DNA from: Flavobacterium sp. LHD-80
Lineage (GTDB): Bacteria; Bacteroidota; Bacteroidia; Flavobacteriales; Flavobacteriaceae
DNA length: 64,000 nt
Reading direction: 5' to 3'
Assembly (NCBI RefSeq): GCF_030929605.1
Contig: NZ_JAVFVS010000004.1
Location: 186,001-250,000 of the forward strand
Shown one piece after another: positions 24,923-31,735 of the stretch. The translations under genes were made by a program, and so were the position numbers. The notes beneath the pieces were generated by a model. It was not told the origin of the DNA. It worked only from the letters and a program-made list of their open reading frames with translations, and searched no databases. Each line of letters begins with the position of its first letter. Positions within the stretch are counted from its first letter, which is position 1.

Positions 24923-26089
24923 ATGAAAAATCAAATTTTAAATTTAACCGAAGATGAACAAGATGAAGTCGTGAAAAGATACTATAACAATGAACCGATT
25001 TCTAATATAATAGACGACTTCAATTTAGATCTTCATCCCAAACAACTTTTTATGAATTTACCGCCGGAAGTATTAAACGAAAGTTGCGGTATGTGTGGTG
25101 AAGTGCTGATAAGGAAGCGATTGCCAAGAAATAATGCTAATGCGATTGGTGATTATAGAAAATATTGTTCAAAATGCAAGCATACTGAGGAAAGGTTTTG
25201 TTATTGCCAACATTGTAGAAGAAAAGAAGAAATTGAAGATTGGGACGAAGAAAGCCTTAATAATCCTGAGATGACAGATGTTTGGTTGCAGCAAAATAAA
25301 AAAAAAAGAATAAATATTCATTCCTTATCTCTTAAAGACGAGATATATTTGGCCGTAATGTTAATCAAATATTCTTTTAAGAATTCTAATTATAGGAGAC
25401 CTCTAATTGTTTTTACTGACGCATTTGCTCCAACAGACAAATTTTCTCTTAAAATAATTGATAGACTATATAAACGAAATATCATAGCAATCTATCATCG
25501 AGCAGAGGATGAGTTTCCTGAAATTAAGGACTATAATCGTAGTAATTTTGCATATTCGACGAGAAATATCTACTGGAGTGTAAATGTAGAAAGTGATTTC
25601 TATAATAGTAGTGAAATGATAAATCGCCTTTTAAATCCAAAAGAATTATGTGAAAAAGATTATTTGAAAATGCTTCAGTTGTGGAAAAGAATTGCACTTC
25701 ACGAGTTGATAGAATATTATAATTTTAACGCTCAAAAATTCTTTAAAATGAATAACAAAATAAAAAAGAAGACAAAAAAGGAATTATTCAAAATGTTGGA
25801 TTGTTATTCGGTTGCTGAAATTTATAGCATAATAAATAAGGCAACAAATAGTACATTAAGACATCAAGCAGTGAAAAAGACATCCAAAAATGATGTATCA
25901 AAAAAAATTAACCAAGAAATACAAAGTATTGGAAAAAAGGTTAAAGTGAAAAATTTGAAATTTAAAAAGCACATTAGAAACAAAGAATGCCCAGAAAGCA
26001 CATTAAGTAAGTTTTTCTTTGAAAAGGTGATTAAAATTGGAGATGCTGGTTTTTATGAGAGGCCAAGTATTGATTGGATTAAAAAATAA
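24923..26089 (+). CDS. cysteine-rich protein of unknown function under XRE control
   Basis: This 388-residue protein has a strongly low-GC gene. It shows a zinc-ribbon-like cysteine cluster: C55 and C58 (CGMC), C82 and C85 (CSKC), and C93, C95, C98 (CYCQHC). A mixed region follows (RRPLIVFTDAFAPTD, about 160-174, then IIAIYHRAEDEFPE), then a helical and very basic C-terminal half (KKKTKKELF, KKVKVKNLKFKKH). No signal peptide or membrane segment is seen. I do not recognise the family. The low GC, divergent small repressor and double operator are typical of horizontally acquired defence or addiction genes that must be held silent. Nucleic-acid binding fits the zinc cluster and lysines but is inference. 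Confidence 0.7.
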   Translation: MKNQILNLTEDEQDEVVKRYYNNEPISNIIDDFNLDLHPKQLFMNLPPEVLNESCGMCGEVLIRKRLPRNNANAIGDYRKYCSKCKHTEERFCYCQHCRRKEEIEDWDEESLNNPEMTDVWLQQNKKKRINIHSLSLKDEIYLAVMLIKYSFKNSNYRRPLIVFTDAFAPTDKFSLKIIDRLYKRNIIAIYHRAEDEFPEIKDYNRSNFAYSTRNIYWSVNVESDFYNSSEMINRLLNPKELCEKDYLKMLQLWKRIALHELIEYYNFNAQKFFKMNNKIKKKTKKELFKMLDCYSVAEIYSIINKATNSTLRHQAVKKTSKNDVSKKINQEIQSIGKKVKVKNLKFKKHIRNKECPESTLSKFFFEKVIKIGDAGFYERPSIDWIKK

Positions 26090-26690
26090 TGAATAGTAGA
26101 ACACTTAAAATGAAATCAATTTTTACTGTATTATGGTAAAAAAAAGTTAATGAGCATTAAAAGAAAAAAATATTATATCGTAAAATAATTAGTATAAAGT
26201 TTATGCAATTTAATATCTTGAAGTGGCTTAGATGAGGTTATACCCCCGTTTAAATAACCAAAAAGAAAAAAAGAAAGTCTTTATTAAGAAAGGGTGGGGG
26301 GCTTTTTGAGTTACTGGTTTTTTTTAAACTTTTACCTTTTTTACGTAAAGCAAATTCGTATCTGTATAACCTATTCTAGTAAACACAGTGTTTTTGCAAT
26401 ATTACTCTATAAACATCGATTTTTGAATATTAAGTAGTACGTGGTTTTATAGATCAATGAATTATTGATCAATTGTGTAAGATATTTTTAATGTTTAAAT
26501 GAATCTAAAACGTCTATATAAAAAAGGATTAATATGAATTTATATTTTAGATAAATGTGTGATTAAATTTAGTGGATGATTATAAACACGGCGCAAGTTT
26601 GTTTAAAAACAAACATTTTGTGTTCTTTATGACAATTTATGAAATAAGTGTTTGTTCTAAGAAAAAGAAGTGAGTGAATTAAAGGCAATA
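26090..26690. other. AT-rich intergenic stretch without genes
   Basis: I see no reading frame or RNA I can support in this 600-bp stretch. It holds homopolymer-rich sequence and a small palindrome GATCAATGAATTATTGATC (26453-26471). It separates the accessory region from the core segment starting with tRNA-Leu. Confidence 0.5.
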
Positions 26691-26693
26691 ATG

Positions 26694-26722
26694 AAACAGG
26701 AGCTGTTCAGGCTCCTGTTTTT
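26694..26722 (+). terminator. intrinsic terminator
   Basis: A perfect 10-bp stem (AAACAGGAGC/GCTCCTGTTT) with a 7-nt loop is followed by a T-rich tail on the plus strand. No close upstream plus-strand gene is visible. On the minus strand it lies just past an isolated -7 box at 26767-26774. Confidence 0.6.
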
Positions 26723-26832
26723 ATTTTGTTCCAAATGTTAGTTTATAATGACATCGTAAACCTTTACAAAGGTATAATATTTCAGCATTTTGAAAATTAT
26801 CGGGCAAATAGCGGGCAACTCTAAAATAAAAA

Positions 26833-26872
26833 AGCCTGTAACTCTTGAAAAACAAGTGATTACAGACTTTTT
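26833..26872. terminator. bidirectional terminator-like hairpin after tRNA-Leu
   Basis: GCCTGTAACTCTTG pairs imperfectly with CAAGTGATTACAGAC around an AAAAA loop. It has A runs on the left and T runs on the right, so it can serve either strand. It lies 4 bp beyond the 3' end of the minus-strand tRNA gene. Confidence 0.6.
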
Positions 26873-26875
26873 ACG

Positions 26876-26955
26876 TACCCGGAGCCGGAGTCGAACCGGC
26901 ACGGTTTCCCACAGGTGTTTGAGACCAGCGCGTCTACCAATTCCGCCATCCGGGC
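26876..26955 (-). tRNA. tRNA-Leu (anticodon CAA)
   Basis: The minus strand folds as a class II tRNA: acceptor GCCCGGA/TCCGGGT (G1-U72 wobble), D-arm with GGTAGACGC, anticodon loop CTCAAAC giving CAA, a long variable arm (GTGGGAAACC) and T-loop GTTCGACTCC. The anticodon stem CTGGT/ACCTG has one T-T mismatch at positions 28 and 42. The encoded 3' end stops after AC, so CCA would be added by enzyme. Confidence 0.9.
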
Positions 26956-27125
26956 TTAGCAGACGAAAAAACAATCAAAAATCTGATTATTTTAACGCAA
27001 TAGAATAAGTAATGATGATGTCATAACTGTGCTTATTCCTTTAACACGGTGCAAATGTAAAAAATAAAATTAAATGTGCTACTAAAAATACTTAAATTTT
27101 TCCTTTCAGTGTCCAATAAATTTTA

Positions 27126-27133
27126 TAAATTTG
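27126..27133 (+). promoter_or_regulatory. -7 box of prs
   Basis: TAAATTTG matches TAnnTTTG fully and leads to an approximately 115-nt leader before the prs start at 27256. Confidence 0.5.
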
Positions 27134-27255
27134 CACCTCGTTAAAACGACGCACACACAACTAACTACACCCGAGGCATTTATGCATCTTTTGCTTTAAG
27201 TAAAAAATAAAGTTAAAATGTAGAGAACGCAGCGGAGCAAAAACAACAAATTATA

Positions 27256-28197
27256 ATGTCGCACCTAGAACCAGAAGCTAAAATTTTTGCTTGTTCACAA
27301 AGTGTTTATCTTGCAGAAAAAATTGCAGAACAATACGGAATTCCGTTAGGAAAAGTAACGATGTCAACGTACAGTGATGGAGAATTTCAACCATCGTATG
27401 AAGAATCAATTAGAGGCTTACGCGTTTTTATCGTGTGTTCAACTTTTCCATCGGCAGATAATTTGATGGAATTGTTACTAATGATTGATGCTGCAAAACG
27501 CGCATCAGCAAGACATATTACAGCTGTTATGCCTTATTTTGGTTGGGCAAGACAGGATAGAAAAGACAAACCAAGAGTCCCGATTGGAGCAAAGTTAGTA
27601 GCTAACTTATTAACTGCAGCCGGAGCAACAAGAATCATGACAATGGATTTGCATGCAGACCAGATTCAAGGATTCTTTGAAAAACCAGTAGATCATTTAT
27701 TTGCATCTACCATCTTTTTGCCTTACGTGCAGAGTTTAAATTTAGAAAATTTAACTATCGCGTCTCCAGATATGGGAGGATCAAAAAGAGCATATGCTTA
27801 CTCTAAGTTTTTAGAATCAGATGTAGTAATCTGTTACAAACAAAGAAAAGCAGCCAACGTTATCGACACTATGGAACTAATTGGTGAAGTAAAAGGACGT
27901 AACGTAATATTAGTAGACGACATGATCGATACAGGAGGAACTTTAGCAAAAGCAGCCGACTTGATGATCGAAAAAGGAGCGCTAAGTGTAAGAGCAATTT
28001 GTACACATGCTATATTATCTGGCGGTGCATATGATAAAATCGAAAATTCGAAATTAAGCGAATTAATCGTAACCGATTCTATTCCGTTAAAGAGAGAATC
28101 AAACAAAATAAAAGTAGTGAGTTGTGCACCGCTTTTTGCAGAAGTTATGCACATGGTGCACCACAACAATTCCATTAGTGGAAAATTCATTATGTAA
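27256..28197 (+). CDS. prs: ribose-phosphate pyrophosphokinase
   Basis: This 313-residue enzyme makes PRPP from ribose 5-phosphate and ATP for purine, pyrimidine, His, Trp and NAD synthesis in the cytosol. The family length is right. The PRPP-binding loop VILVDDMIDTGGTL (about 215-228), the RQDRKDKPRVPIGAK flexible loop (about 96-110) and DLHADQIQGFF (about 128-138) are all clear. The gene is preceded by tRNA-Leu and followed at 120 bp by rplY, a linkage common in Bacteroidota. The start follows an A-rich leader with no Shine-Dalgarno, as usual in this phylum. Confidence 0.98.
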   Translation: MSHLEPEAKIFACSQSVYLAEKIAEQYGIPLGKVTMSTYSDGEFQPSYEESIRGLRVFIVCSTFPSADNLMELLLMIDAAKRASARHITAVMPYFGWARQDRKDKPRVPIGAKLVANLLTAAGATRIMTMDLHADQIQGFFEKPVDHLFASTIFLPYVQSLNLENLTIASPDMGGSKRAYAYSKFLESDVVICYKQRKAANVIDTMELIGEVKGRNVILVDDMIDTGGTLAKAADLMIEKGALSVRAICTHAILSGGAYDKIENSKLSELIVTDSIPLKRESNKIKVVSCAPLFAEVMHMVHHNNSISGKFIM

Positions 28198-28199
28198 AA

Positions 28200-28280
28200 G
28201 CTATAAGCTTTAGGCGGTAAGCCATAAGCTATTAGAAATTACAGAAAAAAGCCTAAAGCCGGTGGCCTAAAGCTTAAAGC
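28200..28280. repeat. imperfect inverted repeat between prs and rplY
   Basis: GCTATAAGCTTTAGGC (28200-28215) and GCCTAAAGCTTAAAGC (28265-28280) are near-perfect inverted copies around a 49-bp centre that itself repeats the TAAGC theme. It looks like a dispersed hairpin element left in the spacer. A transcript-processing role between prs and rplY is possible. Confidence 0.5.
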
Positions 28281-28318
28281 AAATTAGAATATTTATTTAA
28301 TAACTATATTTTTTTACA

Positions 28319-28930
28319 ATGAAATCGATTACAATTAAAGGATCAGAAAGAGAAAGCGTGGGCAAAGTGTCAACTAAAGCCTTACGTAATGCTGGAGCGG
28401 TTCCTTGCGTGTTATACGGAGGAAATCAAGCAGTACACTTCTCAGCAGACGCTGCAGCGTTCAAAAACTTGGTTTACACTCCAAACGCACACACAGTTGT
28501 GATTGAGCTTGGAAAAGGAAAATCATTCAATGCAATTTTGCAAGATATCCAAGTTCACCCAGTTTCTGACAAAATTTTACACATTGACTTCTTCCGATTA
28601 TTTGATGATAAAGAAATCACAATGGAAGTTCCTGTGAAAATCGTTGGTACATCTAAAGGTGTTCTTGCGGGAGGTGTTTTACGTTTGAACCAACGTAAAT
28701 TAAAAGTTAAAGCTTTACCATCAAATCTTCCTGATTTTGTTGAAGCTGACATCACTCCACTTGAAATGGGTAACAAATTATACGTTACTAAAGTTGGAAA
28801 ACCAGAGTACAAAATTATGCACCCAGACAACACAGTTGTTTGTCAAGTAAGAATCTCTCGTGCTGCTATGAAAGCTGCTCAAGAAGCTGCAAAAGCTGCA
28901 AAAGCTCCTGCAAAAGGAAAGAAAAAATAA
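28319..28930 (+). CDS. rplY: 50S ribosomal protein L25/general stress protein Ctc
   Basis: This 203-residue protein is the long (TL5/Ctc) form of L25, which binds 5S rRNA in the large subunit. The N-terminal L25 domain (about 1-95: [25 protein letters not shown] ... [19 protein letters not shown], here in parts) is followed by the beta-rich CTC domain (about 100-185). The tail is rich in Ala and Lys ([14 protein letters not shown]), typical for Bacteroidota. It lies between prs and pth in a conserved order. A strong terminator follows. Confidence 0.97.
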   Translation: MKSITIKGSERESVGKVSTKALRNAGAVPCVLYGGNQAVHFSADAAAFKNLVYTPNAHTVVIELGKGKSFNAILQDIQVHPVSDKILHIDFFRLFDDKEITMEVPVKIVGTSKGVLAGGVLRLNQRKLKVKALPSNLPDFVEADITPLEMGNKLYVTKVGKPEYKIMHPDNTVVCQVRISRAAMKAAQEAAKAAKAPAKGKKK

Positions 28931-28952
28931 TTTTTTTCAAATCAATACAAAA

Positions 28953-28985
28953 AGCCTCAATCTTTCGATTGGGGCTTTTTTTTTT
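28953..28985 (+). terminator. intrinsic terminator of rplY
   Basis: AGCCTCAATC/GATTGGGGCT forms a 10-bp stem with one G-T wobble and a TTTC loop, followed by ten T. Confidence 0.95.
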
Positions 28986-29030
28986 GAAAGGTTCTAAGGT
29001 GCTGAGATTCTAAGGTTCTAAGTTTTCTTA

Positions 29031-29351
29031 TGTCAGGCTGAGCGAAGTCGAAGCCCTTCAAAGAAAATTATCTAATTGCCACATTCCCTAATTATCTAAT
29101 TGTTTTTTTAGAAGCAGAAACTCTTCGTTTTTTCAAGAAGTGACATTCCTGCCATCCGCTATATCTTTTCCCTGCTAAAGGAGCAGGAAAAAGGATGCCG
29201 CTTCTGTCAGGGCTAACTAGAAAATATCTTTTTCATAAGATTCGAAAGAAACATTAGATATGTCAGGCTGAGCGAAGTCGAAGCCCGCGCATAGTATGAA
29301 ATTTAGATTGTCGATCTTCTTTGCGGTCCTTCGACTTCGCTCAGGATGACA
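29031..29351. repeat. dispersed GAGCGAAGTCGAAG repeats and a structured element
   Basis: TGTCAGGCTGAGCGAAGTCG plus AAGCC occurs at 29031-29055 and 29261-29285, and an inverted relative at 29328-29351. Between them, 29137-29213 can fold into a long interrupted hairpin centred on CCCTGCTAAAGGAGCAGG. No gene is present. The pieces look like flavobacterial intergenic repeats. Confidence 0.6.
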
Positions 29352-29527
29352 ATAAGAAATCATGATGAATCTGCCTAATCAGATAAATCTGCGAGAAACA
29401 TTTTCTCAGCGACCTTTGCGAAAAACCCTTGCGAACTTTGCGGTTAAATCACGGCCAACAAGCAATTATCTAATTGCCACATTCACAAATAATCTAATTA
29501 ACCAATTGCCACATTCTCTAATTAATC
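29067..29527. repeat. copies of an ATTATCTAATTGCCACA repeat
   Basis: The string TTATCTAATTGCCACATTC occurs at about 29068 and 29466, with shorter echoes at 29091-29102 and 29503-29518. Another copy lies at 57352-57390. The copies run up to the pth promoter. Nothing suggests coding. Confidence 0.55.
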
Positions 29528-29528
29528 T

Positions 29529-29536
29529 TACTTTTG
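29529..29536 (+). promoter_or_regulatory. -7 box of pth
   Basis: TACTTTTG matches TAnnTTTG fully and lies 6 bp before the ATG at 29542, implying a nearly leaderless message or use of the ATG at 29602. Confidence 0.5.
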
Positions 29537-29541
29537 CAGAC

Positions 29542-30168
29542 ATGATAAAATGGATAACAAAACTGTTTTCATCAACAAAAAAAGAAGAGAACATAGATAA
29601 TATGAAGAAATATTTAATCGTAGGTTTAGGAAATATTGGTGCAGAGTACGTAAACACCAGACACAATATCGGATTTAAAGTACTCGACTTTTTAGCTCGA
29701 AAAGAAAGTCTTTCATTCGAAACAGTAAAATTAGGCGCACTTGCAGAATATAAATTTAAAGGAAGAACTTTTTTTCTTTTAAAGCCAAACACGTATATGA
29801 ACTTGAGCGGAAAAGCAGTAAAATACTGGATGGACAAAGAAAATATTCCGTTAGAAAACATATTTGTCATTACCGATGATTTGAATCTTCCTTTCGGGAC
29901 TATTCGCATCCGTAAAAAGGGAAGCGACGGAGGTCATAACGGACTCAAAAACATCAACCAAATATTAAACACGCAGGAATACACCCGTTTTAGATTCGGA
30001 ATCAGCGACGAATTCAAAAAAGGACAACAAGTTGATTATGTTTTGGGTGATTGGGATGAAGATGAAAAAGCAAAATTGCCAGAACGTTTAGAGGTAGCAT
30101 CAGAAATTATAAAATCTTTTGGAACTGCCGGATTAGAAAATACAATGACAACTTTCAACGGAAAGTAA
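29542..30168 (+). CDS. pth: peptidyl-tRNA hydrolase
   Basis: This enzyme frees tRNA from peptidyl-tRNAs dropped by ribosomes. From the ATG at 29542 it is 208 residues. The canonical core starts at M21 (MKKYLIVGLGNIGAEY) with catalytic H41 in TRHNIGF, N31, and the conserved FLLKPNTYMNLSG and GSDGGHNGLKNI segments. The extra 20 residues (MIKWITKLFSS) resemble an extension seen in flavobacterial homologues, but the -7 box at 29529 is so close that translation may begin at 29602. The longer open frame from 29362 runs through repeats and is not credible as coding. It follows prs and rplY. Confidence 0.95.
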   Translation: MIKWITKLFSSTKKEENIDNMKKYLIVGLGNIGAEYVNTRHNIGFKVLDFLARKESLSFETVKLGALAEYKFKGRTFFLLKPNTYMNLSGKAVKYWMDKENIPLENIFVITDDLNLPFGTIRIRKKGSDGGHNGLKNINQILNTQEYTRFRFGISDEFKKGQQVDYVLGDWDEDEKAKLPERLEVASEIIKSFGTAGLENTMTTFNGK

Positions 30169-30263
30169 AGATTTATAGCTGTTTAACTTTTAAAAAATCC
30201 ATTTATTGATTAATTTAATTGAATTATAACGAAATAGTATTTTCAATTACAAAGTTAAATGTC

Positions 30264-30271
30264 TAAATTTG
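30264..30271 (+). promoter_or_regulatory. -7 box of the superoxide dismutase gene
   Basis: TAAATTTG matches the Bacteroidota -7 consensus and gives a leader of about 30 nt. Confidence 0.55.
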
Positions 30272-30307
30272 GAATAAATTATTATAAACCATAAAAATCC
30301 TAATATC

Positions 30308-30919
30308 ATGGCTTTTGAATTACCACAATTACCTTATGCATATGATGCATTAGAACCACATATTGATGCTCGTACAATGGAAATCCACCATACTAAGCAC
30401 CACAATGCATACACAACAAATCTAAACGCTGCAATTGCAGGAACAGATTTAGAAGGAAAAACAATTGAAAACATCTTAATCAACTTAGATAAATCAAATG
30501 CAGCAGTTCGTAACAATGGTGGAGGTTTCTACAACCACAATTTATTCTGGACTGTAATGTCTCCAAACGGAGGCGGATTGCCAACAGGTGATTTATTAGC
30601 TGCTATCGAAGCTTCTTTTGGAACTTTCGAAGAATTCAAAGCAAAATTTGCTAAAGCTGGTGCAACACAATTCGGTTCTGGATGGGCTTGGTTAACAGTT
30701 CAAAAAGGAGGGAAATTAGAAGTTGTAGGTACTCCAAATCAAGACAATCCATTAATGCCAGAAGTTGCTGGTAACGGTGGAACCCCAATCTTAGGAATGG
30801 ATGTTTGGGAACACGCTTACTACTTAAACTACCAAAACAGAAGACCAGATTATATTGAAGCTTTCTTCAGCGTAATCAACTGGACAGAAGTTGCAAGAAG
30901 ATTTGCTTTAGATAAATAA
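30308..30919 (+). CDS. superoxide dismutase, Fe/Mn family
   Basis: This 203-residue cytosolic enzyme converts superoxide to oxygen and peroxide. The four metal ligands are visible: H27 (EIHHTKHH), H77 (FYNHNLFW), D165 and H169 (DVWEHAYY). FGSGWAWL and the C-terminal [13 protein letters not shown] are standard. No signal peptide is seen. The residues do not let me choose between iron and manganese safely, so no sodA/sodB symbol is given. A strong terminator follows, then the tandem small-RNA array. Confidence 0.97.
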   Translation: MAFELPQLPYAYDALEPHIDARTMEIHHTKHHNAYTTNLNAAIAGTDLEGKTIENILINLDKSNAAVRNNGGGFYNHNLFWTVMSPNGGGLPTGDLLAAIEASFGTFEEFKAKFAKAGATQFGSGWAWLTVQKGGKLEVVGTPNQDNPLMPEVAGNGGTPILGMDVWEHAYYLNYQNRRPDYIEAFFSVINWTEVARRFALDK

Positions 30920-30945
30920 GAAGATAAAGTAAAGAATAAAGAAAA

Positions 30946-30981
30946 AGACGAGTGCCGAAAGGTTACTCGTCTTTTTTTTTA
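30946..30981 (+). terminator. intrinsic terminator of the sod gene
   Basis: A perfect 8-bp stem (AGACGAGT/ACTCGTCT) is followed by ten T. Confidence 0.92.
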
Positions 30982-31039
30982 TCTATTCATTTCGTCTTGC
31001 TTCTATAATCTTGTTTCTTTTCTCTAAAAAAAAAGAAAA

Positions 31040-31112
31040 TAAAAAAGGCGGAATCTCTTCCGCCTTTTTTGCCCCAAATCTACCATAAACTTAACCTACT
31101 AATGTTATGGTT
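31040..31112 (-). ncRNA. small structured RNA, copy 1
   Basis: On the minus strand a 42-nt block (31071-31112), identical in all three copies, contains CCATAA/TTATGG arms. It is followed by an A-rich linker and a terminator stem GGCGGAA/TTCCGCC with a T run. The promoter-like region upstream has only TACATTTA, one base off the -7 consensus. It may be weakly expressed or silent. Confidence 0.55.
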
Positions 31113-31190
31113 TAGTAAATGTATGACAGCTATATTTATGAAAAAAACTTTTTAGACGAATGGTAAATATATCCGATGAAGTAAAACTAG

Positions 31191-31281
31191 TGAAGAGTGA
31201 AGAGTAAAGAGTGAAGAGTGAAGAGTAAAGAGTAAAGAGTAAAGAGTAAAGAGTAAAGAGTAAAGAGTAAAGAGTAAAGAG
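31191..31281. repeat. 7-bp minisatellite, 13 units
   Basis: Thirteen uninterrupted 7-bp units, each TAAAGAG or TGAAGAG, run from 31191 to 31281. The same sequence family appears briefly near 55454-55490. No gene is involved. The array is short enough to vary by slippage. Confidence 0.9.
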
Positions 31282-31379
31282 TGAAGATGAATCTTGCTTA
31301 TTTTTTTAAGTTTTAACTTTTATCAATAGATTTTATCTTTCATCTTGACTCTTTGTTCTTTTCTCTAAAAAAAAGAAAA

Positions 31380-31452
31380 TAAAAAAGGCGGAATCTCTTC
31401 CGCCTTTTTTGCCCCAAATCTACCATAAACTTAACCTACTAATGTTATGGTT
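31380..31452 (-). ncRNA. small structured RNA, copy 2
   Basis: The conserved 42-nt block lies at 31411-31452 and the terminator stem GGCGGAA/TTCCGCC at 31387-31404 on the plus-strand coordinates. The -7 region reads TACATTTA and the -33 position TTTT at the right spacing, so both boxes have lost a G relative to copy 3. Surrounding DNA out to about 31354-31530 is also copied from copy 1. Confidence 0.6.
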
Positions 31453-31562
31453 CAGTAAATGTATGGCAGTTATATTTATGAAAAAAACTTTTTAGATGAA
31501 TGGTCAATATTTTCGATGAAGTGATTCTAGAAGTCTGCTTTGTAAGTACTTATCTGAATAAA

Positions 31563-31634
31563 ATAAAAAAGGTGGAATTGCTTCCACCCTTTTTGCCCCA
31601 AATCTACCATAAACTTAACCTACTAATGTTATGG
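31563..31634 (-). ncRNA. small structured RNA, copy 3, intact promoter
   Basis: The conserved block (31595-31636) is the same as in copies 1 and 2, but the terminator stem is GGTGGAA/TTCCACC. Both strands of the stem changed together (C to T with G to A), which is covariation supporting the fold. A consensus promoter lies directly upstream. The expected RNA is about 70 nt. The Rfam Flavo-1 motif is a candidate identity that I could not test. Confidence 0.7.
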
Positions 31635-31639
31635 TTTCC

Positions 31640-31671
31640 CAAAAGTATTGTAGCTTTTCATTTTTACCAAA
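31640..31671 (-). promoter_or_regulatory. consensus Bacteroidota promoter of small RNA copy 3
   Basis: On the minus strand TTTG (31671-31668), exactly 20 bp, then TACTTTTG (31647-31640) matches both boxes of the phylum promoter. It lies 3 bp before the conserved RNA block. Confidence 0.75.
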
Positions 31672-31735
31672 CAAACAGGATGAACGGCAAAAATAATCGA
31701 TGAAATGCACAAATTAACTTTTTATTAGTATTTTC

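Noticed and set aside
26738..26974. 78-codon minus-strand frame across tRNA-Leu
   Set aside because: It is the read-through of the tRNA sequence itself, a common false gene.
29362..29541. 60-residue N-terminal extension of Pth
   Set aside because: It translates dispersed repeats and precedes the -7 box at 29529; the Pth family does not have it.
31191..31281. Possible CRISPR array
   Set aside because: Seven-bp units without spacers are a minisatellite; there are no cas genes in the window.
31014..31710. The three repeat blocks as peptide-coding genes
   Set aside because: The minus-strand ATG inside the conserved block would give about 17 codons running into the terminator, and the changes between copies preserve base pairing rather than codons.
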